Below, one piece after another: positions 7,843-19,088 of a stretch of 64,000 nucleotides of DNA (position 1 is the stretch's first letter; each line of letters starts with the position of its first letter). Where the stretch lies: contig NZ_CP014616.1 of assembly GCF_001590685.1 (NCBI RefSeq), positions 1,859,001-1,923,000 of the forward strand. The letters are read 5' to 3'. The position numbers and the translations under genes are program-made. This DNA is from Sporosarcina psychrophila. GTDB taxonomy: Bacteria > Bacillota > Bacilli > Bacillales_A > Planococcaceae. The notes under the pieces are model-generated. The model did not search any database. It was not told the DNA's origin and was given only the letters and a program-made list of their open reading frames with translations.

Positions 7843-9129
7843 TCACTTCTTTTTCCGAAATTCTTTCAACCTATCATAAATTGCAGCCATCTTTTTTTCT
7901 TCTCCTGCTATAACCGGTTTGTAAAACTCCGTGTTTTTTAATTTATCGGGTAAATACTGCTGGTTAGTCCAGCCTCCGAAGGAACCGAGTGGTGTGTCAT
8001 GCGGGTATTTGTAGCCGACGTGACCGAGCTTCGCTGCACCGGCATAATGTGCGTCCCGTAAATGCAATGGAATATCTCCGGTTTTACCCTCGTTAATCGC
8101 TTTTACAGCCGCATCGAATGCTTTATAAGCTGAATTCGATTTAGAGGCCAGGCACATTTCGATAACAGCATTTGCGAGTGGGATACGCGCTTCCGGCATG
8201 CCGAGCTTCACCGCTGCGTCTGTCGCCGCTAATACGTGTGGTCCAACCTCTGGTGAAGCTAATCCGACATCTTCGTAGGCCATCACAAGCAAGCGTCTAT
8301 TGACGGCTACTAAATCGCCAGTCTCGAGAAGATTTGCAAGATAATAAATAGCGGCATTAACGTCACTACCACGGACTGATTTTTGAAGTGCTGACAATAA
8401 ATTATAAAAGTGTGAACCTTTTTTATCCCCAAATAACCCGATACGTCCAAGCAGATTTTCAAGTAGCCAGTCTTCGATGATTATTTTTTCATCGACTTCA
8501 TCGCTTGCGGAAACGGCAGACTCAAGAACAGTTAACGCTTTTCGTGCATCACCGTTAACACCTTCCGCAATCAATGTAAGCTGCTCATCAGTTATGGTAA
8601 TCGGCATTTTTCCAAGCCCGCGTTCTTCATCTGCCATCGCCTTTTGAAGCACTTCCATTAGGTCTATTGGCTCTAATCTGGATAATTGTCGGATTTCACC
8701 ACATCTGGAACGTATGGCGGGATTGACGTCGTGGTATGGATTTTCAGTTGTTGCTCCTATTAAGACGATTGCTCCACTTTCGACGTGTGGCAGTAATGTA
8801 TCTTGCTGTAATTTATTGAAACGATGAATTTCATCTAAGAATAGTAGAACTTTCCCTGTAATGCGTGATTCTGCTACAACGTCTTCGACATCTTTCTTCC
8901 CTGAAACTGTTGCATTCATGGCGATGAAAGGCAGATTGCTAGTACCTGCAATTGCATGGGCGAGTGACGTTTTACCGATTCCGGGTTCCCCGTACAACAA
9001 CATAGATGGAACATGACCGTTTTTTATCATCCGGTAAAGTGCCGTCTTTTCACCAATAATATCCTTTTGTCCAGCAATTTCATCTATAGTTCTTGGGCGC
9101 ATGCGAAACGCCAATGGCTCATTTTGCAA
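7843..9129 (-). CDS. rarA: Replication-associated recombination protein A (AAA+ ATPase)
   Basis: 428-residue clamp-loader-like AAA+ ATPase (MgsA/RarA/YrvN) that acts at stalled replication forks. Walker A is GEPGIGKTS, Walker [11 protein letters not shown], and the arginine-finger sensor region ([11 protein letters not shown]) is present; the C-terminal tetramerisation domain includes the conserved [14 protein letters not shown]. The longest frame starts at GTG 9138, but AAGGAG touches that codon; TTG 9129 lies 8 nt downstream of the site and begins [12 protein letters not shown], matching the usual N-terminus. Divergent from cymR, as in B. subtilis. Confidence 0.93.
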   Translation of the reverse strand: MQNEPLAFRMRPRTIDEIAGQKDIIGEKTALYRMIKNGHVPSMLLYGEPGIGKTSLAHAIAGTSNLPFIAMNATVSGKKDVEDVVAESRITGKVLLFLDEIHRFNKLQQDTLLPHVESGAIVLIGATTENPYHDVNPAIRSRCGEIRQLSRLEPIDLMEVLQKAMADEERGLGKMPITITDEQLTLIAEGVNGDARKALTVLESAVSASDEVDEKIIIEDWLLENLLGRIGLFGDKKGSHFYNLLSALQKSVRGSDVNAAIYYLANLLETGDLVAVNRRLLVMAYEDVGLASPEVGPHVLAATDAAVKLGMPEARIPLANAVIEMCLASKSNSAYKAFDAAVKAINEGKTGDIPLHLRDAHYAGAAKLGHVGYKYPHDTPLGSFGGWTNQQYLPDKLKNTEFYKPVIAGEEKKMAAIYDRLKEFRKKK

Positions 9130-9218
9130 CTTATTCACTCCTTACCTAGTACATCCGTTCCTCTATTATACACGTTAGACAACCGTAAATCATTTTAAGG
9201 AAGCTTGAGGGTCAGTTA

Positions 9219-9227
9219 TGCTATAAT
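9219..9227 (+). promoter_or_regulatory. Extended -10 promoter of cymR
   Basis: TGCTATAAT at 9219-9227 (TGn plus a consensus TATAAT); no good -35 at 17 bp. Located about 33 bp before cymR. Confidence 0.5.
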
Positions 9228-9260
9228 ATTTTGAAGCAATCGTAAAAGGACGGGATAGAT

Positions 9261-9680
9261 ATGAAGATTTCTACAAAAGGTAGATATGGATTAACAATAG
9301 TTGTTGAACTTGGCTCTAAATTCGGGGAAGGTCCAGTACCGCTACGGAAAATTGCGGAAGAACAGAAGTTGTCTGAAGCATATCTGGAGCAACTTATTCC
9401 CCCACTTCGTAACAGTGGAATTGTGAAAAGTGTTCGCGGCGCTTATGGCGGATATATGCTGGCTAAGCCACCGACGGAAATTACTGCGGGAGATGTTATC
9501 CGAATTCTTGAAGGACCCATCCAAGTTGTAGAGGGACTAGAGGGATCTGATATTCCGCAACAAGAACTTTGGAAACGGATTGGCGAGGCGGTACGCAGTG
9601 TCCTCGATACAACAACGATTGAAGACTTGATGAAGTCGGGTGAAAAAGATGAGCGCGATAGTTATATGTTTTACATTTAA
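9261..9680 (+). CDS. cymR: Rrf2-family cysteine metabolism repressor
   Basis: 139-residue Rrf2 transcription factor: N-terminal winged helix (MKISTKGRYGLTIVVEL, then PLRKIAEEQKLSEAYLEQL). It lacks the three-cysteine [Fe-S] ligand cluster of IscR/NsrR, which together with its position upstream of a cysteine desulfurase gene and normal CymR length points to CymR, the master repressor of sulfur-assimilation genes that works in complex with CysK in B. subtilis. ATG at 9261 follows AAAGGACGGG. Cotranscribed with iscS (12 bp gap). Confidence 0.92.
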   Translation: MKISTKGRYGLTIVVELGSKFGEGPVPLRKIAEEQKLSEAYLEQLIPPLRNSGIVKSVRGAYGGYMLAKPPTEITAGDVIRILEGPIQVVEGLEGSDIPQQELWKRIGEAVRSVLDTTTIEDLMKSGEKDERDSYMFYI

Positions 9681-9692
9681 AGGAGTCTTATT

Positions 9693-10835
9693 ATGACTAA
9701 AATTTATCTTGACCATGCGGCGACGACACCGGTTCATCCGGCAGTAAGCGCTACTTATATAGAAACACTTGAATCTGTTTTCGGTAACCCTTCCAGTATC
9801 CATAGTTTTGGAAGAGAAGCACGGAAATGGCTAGATGACGCACGGAAAACGCTAGCACAGTCAATCCACGCAGAACCGTCGGAAATCATTTTCACTTCGG
9901 GCGGTACGGAAGCGGACAACACCGCGGTTTTTGGGACTGTTATGGCGATGAAGGTTAAAGGGAACCATATTATCACGACGAATATTGAGCATCACGCTGT
10001 ATTAAATCCATGTAAACAACTAGAACTGCTAGGTTTCGAAGTAACTTACTTAGAAGTCGATGACAATGGACAAATAACTGTGGAACAAGTGCAAAAAGCA
10101 CTGACAGACAAAACGGTTCTTATCTCGATTATGTATGGCAATAATGAAGTGGGTACCATTCAGCCGATTCGTGAAATTGGGGCATTGCTGAAGGAACACC
10201 AAGCCGTTTTCCATACGGACGCTGTTCAAGCTTATGGAATCGTTCCACTTCATGTGGATGAACTCGGCGTTGATTTGTTATCAGTTTCAGCTCATAAATT
10301 GAATGGTCCAAAAGGAATCGGTTTCCTTTATCAGCGTAAAGGACTTGATACAACACCAGTTCTTTTCGGGGGCGAACAGGAACGCAAACGACGCGCAGGA
10401 ACCGAAAATATTCCAGCGATTGTTGCTTTTTCTGAAGCAGTATTAATTGCACAACAGGCGATGGAACAAAATACTGTGAATTATTCTAACTACGCAACCA
10501 TTATGACTGACGTATTTAACCAACAAGATGTCACTTACGAAATGAATGTAAAAAGTGCGGAAAAACTGCCGCATATAATGAATGTCAGCTTCCCTGGGAC
10601 AGATATTGAATCGCTCCTAGTGAATCTCGATATGGCGGGGATTGCCGTGTCTAGCGGATCTGCATGCACTGCGGGTTCACTTGATCCGTCGCATGTCTTG
10701 ACTGCTATGTTTGGTAAAGGGTCTTCCAAATTACGAAATTCGGTCCGATTTAGTTTTGGTCTCGGTCTTACTGAGGAAACGATTAAGGAAGCAGCGCAAC
10801 TAACGGCTGAAATCGTCAAACGGTCTGTGAAATGA
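9693..10835 (+). CDS. iscS: Cysteine desulfurase (YrvO/IscS-like)
   Basis: 380-residue PLP enzyme of class V aminotransferase fold that releases sulfur from cysteine as a persulfide. The N-terminal YLDHAATTPVHP, the PLP-binding lysine in SAHKLNGPKG, and the catalytic cysteine in SSGSACTAG are all visible. Located immediately upstream of mnmA, the usual arrangement of the desulfurase (YrvO in B. subtilis) dedicated to supplying sulfur for tRNA 2-thiouridine. ATG 9693 follows AAAGGAGTC. The adjacent cymR suggests linkage of this sulfur-trafficking unit to cysteine regulation. Confidence 0.95.
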   Translation: MTKIYLDHAATTPVHPAVSATYIETLESVFGNPSSIHSFGREARKWLDDARKTLAQSIHAEPSEIIFTSGGTEADNTAVFGTVMAMKVKGNHIITTNIEHHAVLNPCKQLELLGFEVTYLEVDDNGQITVEQVQKALTDKTVLISIMYGNNEVGTIQPIREIGALLKEHQAVFHTDAVQAYGIVPLHVDELGVDLLSVSAHKLNGPKGIGFLYQRKGLDTTPVLFGGEQERKRRAGTENIPAIVAFSEAVLIAQQAMEQNTVNYSNYATIMTDVFNQQDVTYEMNVKSAEKLPHIMNVSFPGTDIESLLVNLDMAGIAVSSGSACTAGSLDPSHVLTAMFGKGSSKLRNSVRFSFGLGLTEETIKEAAQLTAEIVKRSVK

Positions 10836-10843
10836 AAATATAA

Positions 10844-11980
<1,137 letters not shown>

Positions 11981-11993
11981 GGGGAAGTTAACT

Positions 11994-12659
11994 ATGGAAT
12001 ACAATGAAATTGGAATCGCCGCACTACAAAATGGCGAATATGAAAAAGCAGTCGAATCATTTATGCAAGGGGTCGAAAAGGACCCGGAAAATGCAGTCGG
12101 TTATATCAATTTAGGGAATGTTTTCGCTTCACTTGGAGATGCTGAAAGAGCAGAACCATTTTTCCAAAAAGCGATTACACTTGATGCTGAAGCAGGCACA
12201 GCGTTTTATGGTCTTGCCAATCTTTATTACAATAAAGATCGTTTTGAAGAAGCAGCAAAATTATATGAAAAGGCAGTCCGCAAAGGTGTCGAAGAGGCGG
12301 ACGCTTATTTCATGCTCGGGAAAAGTCTCGAACGTTCGAGTAATGAGAAATTAGCGTTGCCTTATTTACAGCGAGCGACAGAACTGGCACCTGAGGATCT
12401 TGAAATTCGGTTATCTTATGGGATTGTTCTTGCCAATTTGGAGCTATTTAAAGAAGCCGGGAATGAATTCCGTTTTATCATCGAACAGGACGAAGCAAGT
12501 GCCGATGCTCATTATAACCTCGGTTTCTTATATGCAGTGTCAACAGAAGAGAAACAAGATGCGCTTAATCATCTTGAAAAAGCATTCACAATCGATCCAG
12601 AACATGTTCAAGCACGCTATATATATGACATGATCAAGTTGGGTGAAGAAGGAAAATAA
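11994..12659 (+). CDS. TPR repeat protein (YrrB-like)
   Basis: 221 residues made of about six tetratricopeptide repeats (e.g. AVGYINLGNVFASLGDAERA, DAHYNLGFLY), forming a superhelical protein-interaction scaffold. B. subtilis YrrB occupies the same place between mnmA and recD2; its partner is not established. ATG 11994 has GGGGAAG upstream; a longer frame from 11838 would lie inside mnmA. Thirteen bases separate it from mnmA, so the two are surely cotranscribed. Confidence 0.9.
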   Translation: MEYNEIGIAALQNGEYEKAVESFMQGVEKDPENAVGYINLGNVFASLGDAERAEPFFQKAITLDAEAGTAFYGLANLYYNKDRFEEAAKLYEKAVRKGVEEADAYFMLGKSLERSSNEKLALPYLQRATELAPEDLEIRLSYGIVLANLELFKEAGNEFRFIIEQDEASADAHYNLGFLYAVSTEEKQDALNHLEKAFTIDPEHVQARYIYDMIKLGEEGK

Positions 12660-12674
12660 GAAGGGGTGGCGGTG

Positions 12675-15125
12675 ATGGAAGGGAACAACATGGCGGGAAA
12701 TACGGATGAAGTTTTTTTGATTGGACGACCAGTCGTGACAATCTTCCATAACCCCGACAGCCTTTTTACGATCGCGAAATTAAAAGTTCGTGAAACGAAT
12801 AGTGGGAATGAAGATAAAGAAATCATCGTTAAAGGCAGTTTTCCACAACTGAATCCTGAAGATGACTATAAATTTACAGGTAAGCTTGTTAATCATCCGA
12901 CATACGGTGCGCAGTTTGATGTGCATACCTTTGCGAAAGAGATGCCGGCAACAGAAACGGGACTGGTCCATTATCTGTCAGGTGATTTGTTTCCGGGCAT
13001 CGGGATGAAGACAGCACAAACAATTGTTAAAAAGTTAGGCAAGGATGCTATAAAAAAGATACTTGACGATCCGTCTGTTCTTGGTACTATTCCGAAACTA
13101 GCGGATGATAAAAAAGAGACATTGATTTCCGTTTTGGAGCAGAATATGGGACTTGAGCGGACAATTATCCAATTGAATGAATGGGGATTCGGACCGCAAA
13201 TCGCTATGCGCATTTATCAGAAGTATCGTGAAGAATCGGTTTCATTGCTGTCTGAAAATCCATATCGACTTATTGAAGAAATTGAAGGGGTAGGTTTTCA
13301 GCGTGCGGACGAACTCGGCAAAAACCTAGGCATTACAGGAAACCACCCTTCAAGAATCAAGGCGGCCATCCTTCATTCGATGAACCAAGCAGTGCAATCA
13401 GCGGGGCATGTATACGTTGAAGCGGAAGCCATTTTGCCAGACGTCAAACGCCTGCTTGAAATGAGTCAGCGCATTGATATTCCATTTTCAGATATTTCCC
13501 AGGCAATTATTGTGCTTGTTGAGGAAGGCAAGCTATCTGCTGAAGAACGTAGATTATACATACCGTCCCTCTACTTTTCAGAAATCGGTATCGCTGCGAA
13601 GCTTGAGCGCATTATGGAAAATGACACAGCGGATCAATTTCCTGTGTCAGAAATAAGAAAAGCGGTCGGGGAAGTTGAAGAGCGGCTAGGTGTTAATTAT
13701 GCAGAAACACAAGTTGCAGCGATTGAAACAGCCCTTCATTCGCCATTAATGATATTAACGGGCGGTCCTGGAACCGGGAAAACGACTGTTATTCGTGGTT
13801 TTGTCGAAGTGTATGCAGAACTTCACGGATTGTCGCTCGACCCGAAAGAGTATGCCAAAAAGAAAGAACCATTTCCGATTGTATTAGCGGCGCCAACTGG
13901 GCGTGCAGCTAAGCGTATGTCGGAATCGACTGGATTACCTGCGATGACAATTCACCGTTTGCTTGGATTCAACGGGCAGGAAAAGGATGAAGAGACTGAG
14001 CGGGAAGTTGAAGGGCGTCTCATTATCATTGATGAAATGTCGATGGTCGATACATGGCTTGCCCATCAGTTACTAAAGGCACTTGCCAATGATGTGCAAC
14101 TGTTATTCGTTGGTGACCAAGACCAGCTGCCGCCTGTAGGACCCGGTCAAGTACTTCGGGATATGTTAGATTCTGGTAAAGTCCCTATCATTGAGCTGAC
14201 TGAAGTATTTCGGCAAAGTGAAGGTTCGTCGATTATCGAAATGGCTCATATGATTAAACGGTCAGAATGGACAGATGACATAACGAAGAAAACATCGGAT
14301 CGTTCATTTATCAAAGCGGGTAGCGATCGAATTCTCGAAGTCGTCGAACAAGTCGTGAAAAATGCCATTACCAAAGGTCACCGCATTAAAGACATCCAAG
14401 TTCTTGCGCCGATGTATAGAGGACCGGCGGGTATTGATGGTTTAAACAAAATGATTCAGGAAATGGTCAATCCACCAGGACCAAAACGCAAAGAAGTGGT
14501 TTTTGGCGAAGCGATTTACCGAATTGGTGATAAAGTGCTTCAGCTTGTCAACCAACCCGAGAGTAATGTTTTTAACGGAGATATGGGTGAAGTCATTGCG
14601 ATTATCAAAGCGAAAGAAACAATTGATAAAAAAGAACTACTAGTTGTTTCGTACGATGGAATTGAAGTTACCTATGAACGCAATGATCTTAACCAGCTGA
14701 CACTTGCTTATTGCTGTTCAATCCATAAATCCCAGGGCAGCGAATTCCCAATCGTCATTATGCCAATCGTCCGCGGTCATCGTAAAATGTTGCGTCGTAA
14801 TTTACTGTATACCGGCATCACTCGTGCAAAAAACTTCCTTATCCTCTGTGGCGAGCCTGAAGAGTTCAGGGCAGGTATAGCACGAACTGACGAATTGGAG
14901 AGGCAGACGACATTAAAAGAGCGGTTAAACGGCGATGTCGTTGAATTGGTAGCTATGGAGTCTCCTGATCCTGAGCGTGCAAAGGTTTCTAATGAGGCGC
15001 ATGTGAGTTCAGATGATTCCCAACCTGTCATTTTTGCACTTACGATGGAAACTTTCCTATCAATCGATCCGCTGATTGGCATGAAAGGGGTAACGCCTTA
15101 TGAATTTCTTGAAGTTTCAGATTGA
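12675..15125 (+). CDS. recD2: ATP-dependent 5'-3' DNA helicase RecD2
   Basis: About 816 residues: N-terminal domain typical of RecD2, tandem helix-hairpin-helix segment (residues ~95-210), then superfamily 1B helicase motors. Walker A GGPGTGKTT (about residue 365), DEAD-like IIDEMSMVD, and motif V region HKSQGSEF are visible. RecD2 works without RecBC partners and functions in replication-fork maintenance and mismatch repair in Bacillales. Candidate starts are GTG 12666, ATG 12675 and ATG 12690; AAGGGGTGG favours 12675. Its stop codon overlaps the -35 box of the alaS promoter. Confidence 0.93.
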   Translation: MEGNNMAGNTDEVFLIGRPVVTIFHNPDSLFTIAKLKVRETNSGNEDKEIIVKGSFPQLNPEDDYKFTGKLVNHPTYGAQFDVHTFAKEMPATETGLVHYLSGDLFPGIGMKTAQTIVKKLGKDAIKKILDDPSVLGTIPKLADDKKETLISVLEQNMGLERTIIQLNEWGFGPQIAMRIYQKYREESVSLLSENPYRLIEEIEGVGFQRADELGKNLGITGNHPSRIKAAILHSMNQAVQSAGHVYVEAEAILPDVKRLLEMSQRIDIPFSDISQAIIVLVEEGKLSAEERRLYIPSLYFSEIGIAAKLERIMENDTADQFPVSEIRKAVGEVEERLGVNYAETQVAAIETALHSPLMILTGGPGTGKTTVIRGFVEVYAELHGLSLDPKEYAKKKEPFPIVLAAPTGRAAKRMSESTGLPAMTIHRLLGFNGQEKDEETEREVEGRLIIIDEMSMVDTWLAHQLLKALANDVQLLFVGDQDQLPPVGPGQVLRDMLDSGKVPIIELTEVFRQSEGSSIIEMAHMIKRSEWTDDITKKTSDRSFIKAGSDRILEVVEQVVKNAITKGHRIKDIQVLAPMYRGPAGIDGLNKMIQEMVNPPGPKRKEVVFGEAIYRIGDKVLQLVNQPESNVFNGDMGEVIAIIKAKETIDKKELLVVSYDGIEVTYERNDLNQLTLAYCCSIHKSQGSEFPIVIMPIVRGHRKMLRRNLLYTGITRAKNFLILCGEPEEFRAGIARTDELERQTTLKERLNGDVVELVAMESPDPERAKVSNEAHVSSDDSQPVIFALTMETFLSIDPLIGMKGVTPYEFLEVSD

Positions 15126-15150
15126 CAACAAGGCGGAACTTTTCTATAAT
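15122..15150 (+). promoter_or_regulatory. Consensus sigma-A promoter of alaS
   Basis: TTGACA (15122-15127), 17-bp spacer, TATAAT (15145-15150): a perfect match to consensus. The -35 box contains the recD2 stop TGA (15123-15125). Confidence 0.85.
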
Positions 15151-15174
15151 CCAGTTAGAAATGTTATTCATATG

Positions 15175-15401
15175 TAATACGTTGACGGAGAAAGTAGACA
15201 AGTTTACTCGTCCAGAAAGGAGCCCCTTGGCTGAAAGGGCTCTCGAGCGAAAATGTTGAAAAGCTACTCCCGAGTGCAGCTCATCACTGCCGTCCGCCGC
15301 GTTAAGGCAACCAGAGATGCCGGATTCAATTCTTCCGGTAATTAGGGTGGTACCGCGAGACTAACATCTTCGTCCCTTGCATTAGGGGCGGGGATTTTTT
15401 T
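15175..15401 (+). promoter_or_regulatory. T-box riboswitch, tRNA-Ala responsive
   Basis: Leader RNA that reads the charging state of tRNA-Ala and controls readthrough into alaS. Visible: the stem I base with AGTA of the S-turn (GGAGAAAGTAG), a candidate specifier GCT (Ala) at 15263-15265 flanked by GAAAA and A, the invariant T-box AGGGTGGTACCGCG at 15344-15357, and a terminator at 15366-15395. Uncharged tRNA-Ala would stabilise the antiterminator and allow transcription. Fits the downstream alanyl-tRNA synthetase gene exactly. Confidence 0.95.
15366..15401 (+). terminator. T-box terminator
   Basis: Twelve contiguous pairs (with G-U) between 15366-15377 and 15384-15395, loop TGCATT, followed by a T-run. 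Alternative fold to the T-box antiterminator. Confidence 0.9.
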
Positions 15402-15403
15402 GT

Positions 15404-15464
15404 GCCCGCAGGACGCGGGAATGCAGCCTTTGTAACAGGACGTCGCGCACTTAGGCTGCATTCC
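15404..15464. repeat. Dispersed hairpin repeat, family B, copy 2
   Basis: Contains CCCGC/GCGGG (15405-15419) and an 11-bp perfect stem GAATGCAGCCT (15419-15429) / AGGCTGCATTC (15453-15463). Similar to 2540-2604 and 19690-19762. Lies between the T-box terminator and the 20-nt tandem repeats, so it is in the alaS mRNA leader upon readthrough. Confidence 0.7.
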
Positions 15465-15500
15465 TTCAGCGGTTTGCAATTATATCCCGACGTCGCGCTT

Positions 15501-15620
15501 GGAAATCAGGAGTTGCCGTTACGTTTCGAAAGTTGCCATTAGAAATCAAAAGTTGTGATTAGAATTTCGGAGTTGCCATTAGAGCCTCAAAGTTGACATT
15601 ACGATTCGAAAGTTGAAATA
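15501..15620. repeat. Six exact-length 20-bp tandem repeats in alaS leader
   Basis: AGTTG recurs at 15511, 15531, 15551, 15571, 15591 and 15611, giving six units of exactly 20 bp. Consensus unit: AGAnnTCnAA AGTTGCCATT, where the second half is well conserved and about six positions of the first half vary. It lies downstream of the T-box terminator and 50 bp upstream of the alaS start, so it is transcribed only on readthrough from the T-box promoter. No CRISPR-like spacers, no coding frame. Could be a protein-binding array with two helical turns per unit, or slippage-generated sequence. Confidence 0.85.
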
Positions 15621-15673
15621 AGAGGCCCACACCCGATATCCACATGTTTTCAATTTAAAAGGAGGATTCATTC

Positions 15674-18307
15674 ATGAAAAAACTAACAACGTCACAAATA
15701 CGTAACATGTTTTTGGACTACTTCAAGGAACAGGGGCATAGTGTTGAACCATCTGCACCGCTTGTACCAATCGATGATGCATCACTTCTTTGGATTAACA
15801 GCGGCGTTGCAACAATGAAAAAGTATTTCGATGGTCGTGTTGTTCCAACTAATCCGCGTATCGTCAATGCACAAAAGTCAATCCGTACAAACGATATTGA
15901 AAATGTCGGGAAAACAGCTCGCCATCATACATTTTTTGAAATGCTTGGGAACTTCTCAATAGGTGATTATTTCAAGGAAGGAGCAATTGTTCAGGCATGG
16001 GAATTTTTAACGGATGAAAAATGGATCGGTTTTGACCCTGAGCTGCTATCCATCACAATCCATCCAGAAGACGAAGAGGCATATGGAATCTGGCGTGACA
16101 AAGTAGGGATTGCAGAAGATCGTATCATCCGTCTTGAAGGAAACTTCTGGGACATCGGGGAAGGCCCGAGTGGTCCGAACTCAGAAATCTTCTACGATCG
16201 CGGACCGGCATACGGCGACGATTTCTCTGATCCTGAATTATATCCAGGCGGAGAAAATGAACGTTATCTAGAAATTTGGAACCTTGTATTCTCGGAATTT
16301 AACCATAATCCGGATAATACATACACCCCACTTCCGAAAAAGAACATTGATACAGGAATGGGACTCGAACGGATGGCATCAGTTATCCAAAACGTTCCGA
16401 CAAACTTTGATACAGATCTATTCATGCCTATCATGAAAGCTATTGAAAACTTTACCGAAGAGAGATACGGTACAGATGAACAAAAAGATACTGCATTTAA
16501 AGTGATTGCAGACCATATACGTACAGTGGCTTTTGCAATCGGTGATGGAGCACTTCCGTCCAATGAAGGTCGCGGTTATGTGCTTAGAAGATTGCTACGC
16601 AGAGCTGTTCGTTTTGCGAAACAGCTGGGCATCAACAAGCCGTTTATGTTTGAACTTGTACCAGTTGTAGGAGAAATCATGCAAGACTTCTATCCTGAAG
16701 TGACTGACAAGAAAGAGTTCATCATGAAAGTTATTAAAAATGAAGAGGAACGCTTCCATGAAACATTAACGGATGGAATGACAATCCTTTCTGGCGTGAT
16801 CGAAACTGCAAAATCATCGGGAACTTCTATCGTTCCAGGAGCTATCGCATTCCGTCTCTATGACACATATGGCTTCCCATTCGAGTTGACAGAAGAATTT
16901 GCTGAAGAAGCAGGGGTTACGGTTGACCGGGCTGGGTTCGATTCGGAAATGGACAGCCAACGTAAGCGTGCGCGTGCAGCTCGTCAAGACGTCGATTCAA
17001 TGCATGTTCAGTCGGGTGTACTTGGTGAAATTCATGATTCAAGCGAATTCATTGGGTACAATCAACTGCAATGTGATGCAACAGTTGTCGCGCTCTTACT
17101 CGAAGGAACATTAGTTGACACTGCATCAGAAGGTGATGAAATTCAATTCATCTTGGATCGTACTCCGTTCTACGCGGAAAGTGGCGGACAAGTAGCGGAC
17201 AAAGGAACAATTAGCAGCGCAACATTTGTTGCGGATATTAAAGATGTACAAAAAGCTCCAAACGGTCAAAACTTGCATACGGCAATCATTCGTTCGGGTG
17301 AAATGCATAAAGGTGCAGCCGTTCAAGCAGAAGTAAATCAAGCAGCTAGAAAACTAACGGTTCGAAATCACACGGCAACGCATCTTCTTCACAAAGCATT
17401 GAAAGAAGTACTTGGAGAACACGTTAACCAGGCAGGTTCCTACGTCGGTCCTGACCGTTTGCGTTTTGACTTCTCGCATTTTGGTCAAGTGACGAAAGAA
17501 GAACTTGAGAAAATTGAGCAAATTGTCAATCAAAAAATCTGGGAAGACATCGCTGTCGATATTGCAGAAAGACCGATTGACGAAGCCAAAAAACTTGGTG
17601 CAATGGCACTCTTCGGTGAAAAGTATGGCAAAGTGGTTCGCGTTGTTTCAGTTGGGAATTACTCATTGGAACTTTGCGGTGGATGTCACGTCGCTTCAAC
17701 GTCTATCATCGGTTTGTTCAAACTTGTATCTGAAAGTGGAATCGGCGCAGGCACACGACGCATTGAAGCACTTACGGGGCAGCAAGCCTACCGTTCATTC
17801 AAAGATGAAGAGGAAGTGCTCGTTAACGCTGCAAGCCTTTTAAAATCGAATCCAAAAGACGTTGTGACGAAGATCGCATCAGTGTTAGCTGAAATGAAAG
17901 AACTTCAACGTGAAAATGAATCACTATCTGCTAAACTCGGAAACAGTCAATTGGCGGACATTATGGCATCTGCTCAGCAAATCAATGACGTGACAGTGAT
18001 CTCTGCACGTGTTGATGTGAAAGATAATAATGGACTTCGTCAGATGATGGACGAAATGAAACAGAAGTTATCAAAAGGAGTCATTGTCCTAGGTGCAGCG
18101 GCAGACGGTAAAGTGATGCTGGTTTCAGGCGTGACAGAAGATTTGAAATCAGGGAACTATCATGCTGGGAAAATCGTCAATCATGTAGCTACACAGTGCG
18201 ATGGAAAAGGCGGCGGTCGCCCGGATATGGCAATGGCAGGTGCGAAAGATGTGTCTAAACTTGATGATGCCCTTCAATCCGTGTATGATTATGTCAAATC
18301 TGTTTAA
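15674..18307 (+). CDS. alaS: Alanine-tRNA ligase
   Basis: 877-residue class IIc synthetase that charges tRNA-Ala. N-terminal catalytic domain ([18 protein letters not shown], motif 3 region GTGMGLER-like [12 protein letters not shown]), the editing domain with zinc-binding HTATHLLH and CGGCHV, and the C-terminal oligomerisation/DHHA1 domain ([11 protein letters not shown]) are all present at normal length. ATG 15674 follows AAAAGGAGG. Controlled by the upstream T-box. First gene of a group with ireB, ruvX and yrzB, though ireB also seems to have its own promoter. Confidence 0.98.
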   Translation: MKKLTTSQIRNMFLDYFKEQGHSVEPSAPLVPIDDASLLWINSGVATMKKYFDGRVVPTNPRIVNAQKSIRTNDIENVGKTARHHTFFEMLGNFSIGDYFKEGAIVQAWEFLTDEKWIGFDPELLSITIHPEDEEAYGIWRDKVGIAEDRIIRLEGNFWDIGEGPSGPNSEIFYDRGPAYGDDFSDPELYPGGENERYLEIWNLVFSEFNHNPDNTYTPLPKKNIDTGMGLERMASVIQNVPTNFDTDLFMPIMKAIENFTEERYGTDEQKDTAFKVIADHIRTVAFAIGDGALPSNEGRGYVLRRLLRRAVRFAKQLGINKPFMFELVPVVGEIMQDFYPEVTDKKEFIMKVIKNEEERFHETLTDGMTILSGVIETAKSSGTSIVPGAIAFRLYDTYGFPFELTEEFAEEAGVTVDRAGFDSEMDSQRKRARAARQDVDSMHVQSGVLGEIHDSSEFIGYNQLQCDATVVALLLEGTLVDTASEGDEIQFILDRTPFYAESGGQVADKGTISSATFVADIKDVQKAPNGQNLHTAIIRSGEMHKGAAVQAEVNQAARKLTVRNHTATHLLHKALKEVLGEHVNQAGSYVGPDRLRFDFSHFGQVTKEELEKIEQIVNQKIWEDIAVDIAERPIDEAKKLGAMALFGEKYGKVVRVVSVGNYSLELCGGCHVASTSIIGLFKLVSESGIGAGTRRIEALTGQQAYRSFKDEEEVLVNAASLLKSNPKDVVTKIASVLAEMKELQRENESLSAKLGNSQLADIMASAQQINDVTVISARVDVKDNNGLRQMMDEMKQKLSKGVIVLGAAADGKVMLVSGVTEDLKSGNYHAGKIVNHVATQCDGKGGGRPDMAMAGAKDVSKLDDALQSVYDYVKSV

Positions 18308-18331
18308 CTGGTGAATCAAATCGGGTATAAT
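18303..18331 (+). promoter_or_regulatory. Possible promoter of ireB
   Basis: TATAAT at 18326-18331 with a weak TTTAAC at 17 bp spacing; about 58 bp before ireB. Confidence 0.4.
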
Positions 18332-18389
18332 TAGAAATGTAATTATATCCGATTCATAAAACGGATGATCTGAAAGCGGGGTGTCGATT

Positions 18390-18662
18390 ATGGAGTCATA
18401 CGATAAGACGATGAAATTTAACTTTCCTGAAGAGTCAATGGAGCAAGAAGTGAAGCAGGTTATGCTTCATGTGCACAAGGCACTTGACGAAAAGGGCTAC
18501 AGTCCAATTAATCAGATTGTAGGTTATCTTCTTTCGGGCGATCCAGCTTATATACCACGTCATGACGATGCACGTAACTTAATCCGAAAGTTGGAACGGG
18601 ATGAGATCCTAGAAGAACTTGTGAAGTTTTACGTTCGTGAAAACGGAGGGAAAACAGAGTGA
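18390..18662 (+). CDS. ireB: IreB family regulatory phosphoprotein (UPF0297, YrzL)
   Basis: 90-residue protein containing the highly conserved block [20 protein letters not shown] and RKLERDE of UPF0297/DUF965. In Enterococcus the homologue IreB is phosphorylated by the PASTA kinase IreK and modulates cell-envelope stress and cephalosporin resistance. ATG 18390 is preferred over GTG 18381 because GCGGGG lies 8 nt before it. Conserved alaS-ireB-ruvX-yrzB order across Firmicutes. Overlaps ruvX by four bases (GTGA). Confidence 0.93.
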   Translation: MESYDKTMKFNFPEESMEQEVKQVMLHVHKALDEKGYSPINQIVGYLLSGDPAYIPRHDDARNLIRKLERDEILEELVKFYVRENGGKTE

Positions 18663-19078
18663 GGACAATGGGGTTGGATGTTGGATCCAAAACGGTTGGC
18701 ATCGCGATCAGTGATGCGCTTGGGTGGACTGCCCAAGGCATTGAAACAGTAAAGGTCGATGAAGGTGCTGGCCAGTTTGGCATGGAAAGAATCCAGGAAC
18801 TCGTGAAAGAATACGAAGTGAGCGGATTTGTGGTAGGATTCCCTAAGAACATGAATAATACAGTCGGACCAAGAGCGGTAGCATCTCAAGATTATGCTGA
18901 GCTTTTGAAACAAACATTCGGCTTTCCTGTTGCATTATGGGACGAGCGATTGACGACGATGGCAGCGGAACGCGTGCTAATCGATGCAGATGTTAGTCGT
19001 AAGAAAAGAAAGACTGTTATCGATAAGATGGCAGCAATCATGATACTCCAAGGGTATCTTGATTCAAAAAATAGATGA
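18659..19078 (+). CDS. ruvX: Putative pre-16S rRNA nuclease / YqgF family
   Basis: 139-residue RNase H-fold protein of the YqgF/RuvX family. N-terminal [15 protein letters not shown], central VGFPKNMN and C-terminal [14 protein letters not shown] with a final DKMAA...LQGYLD are diagnostic, including the catalytic Asp/Glu residues. In E. coli it trims the 5' end of 16S rRNA; the Holliday-junction resolvase label is historical. GTG start at 18659 overlaps the ireB stop and has GGAGGG upstream, so translation is coupled. Confidence 0.95.
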   Translation: MRTMGLDVGSKTVGIAISDALGWTAQGIETVKVDEGAGQFGMERIQELVKEYEVSGFVVGFPKNMNNTVGPRAVASQDYAELLKQTFGFPVALWDERLTTMAAERVLIDADVSRKKRKTVIDKMAAIMILQGYLDSKNR

Positions 19079-19088
19079 GGTGATCGTA

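Noticed and set aside
15501-15620. CRISPR array
   Set aside because: The 20-bp units are contiguous with no distinct spacers, and no cas genes are present.
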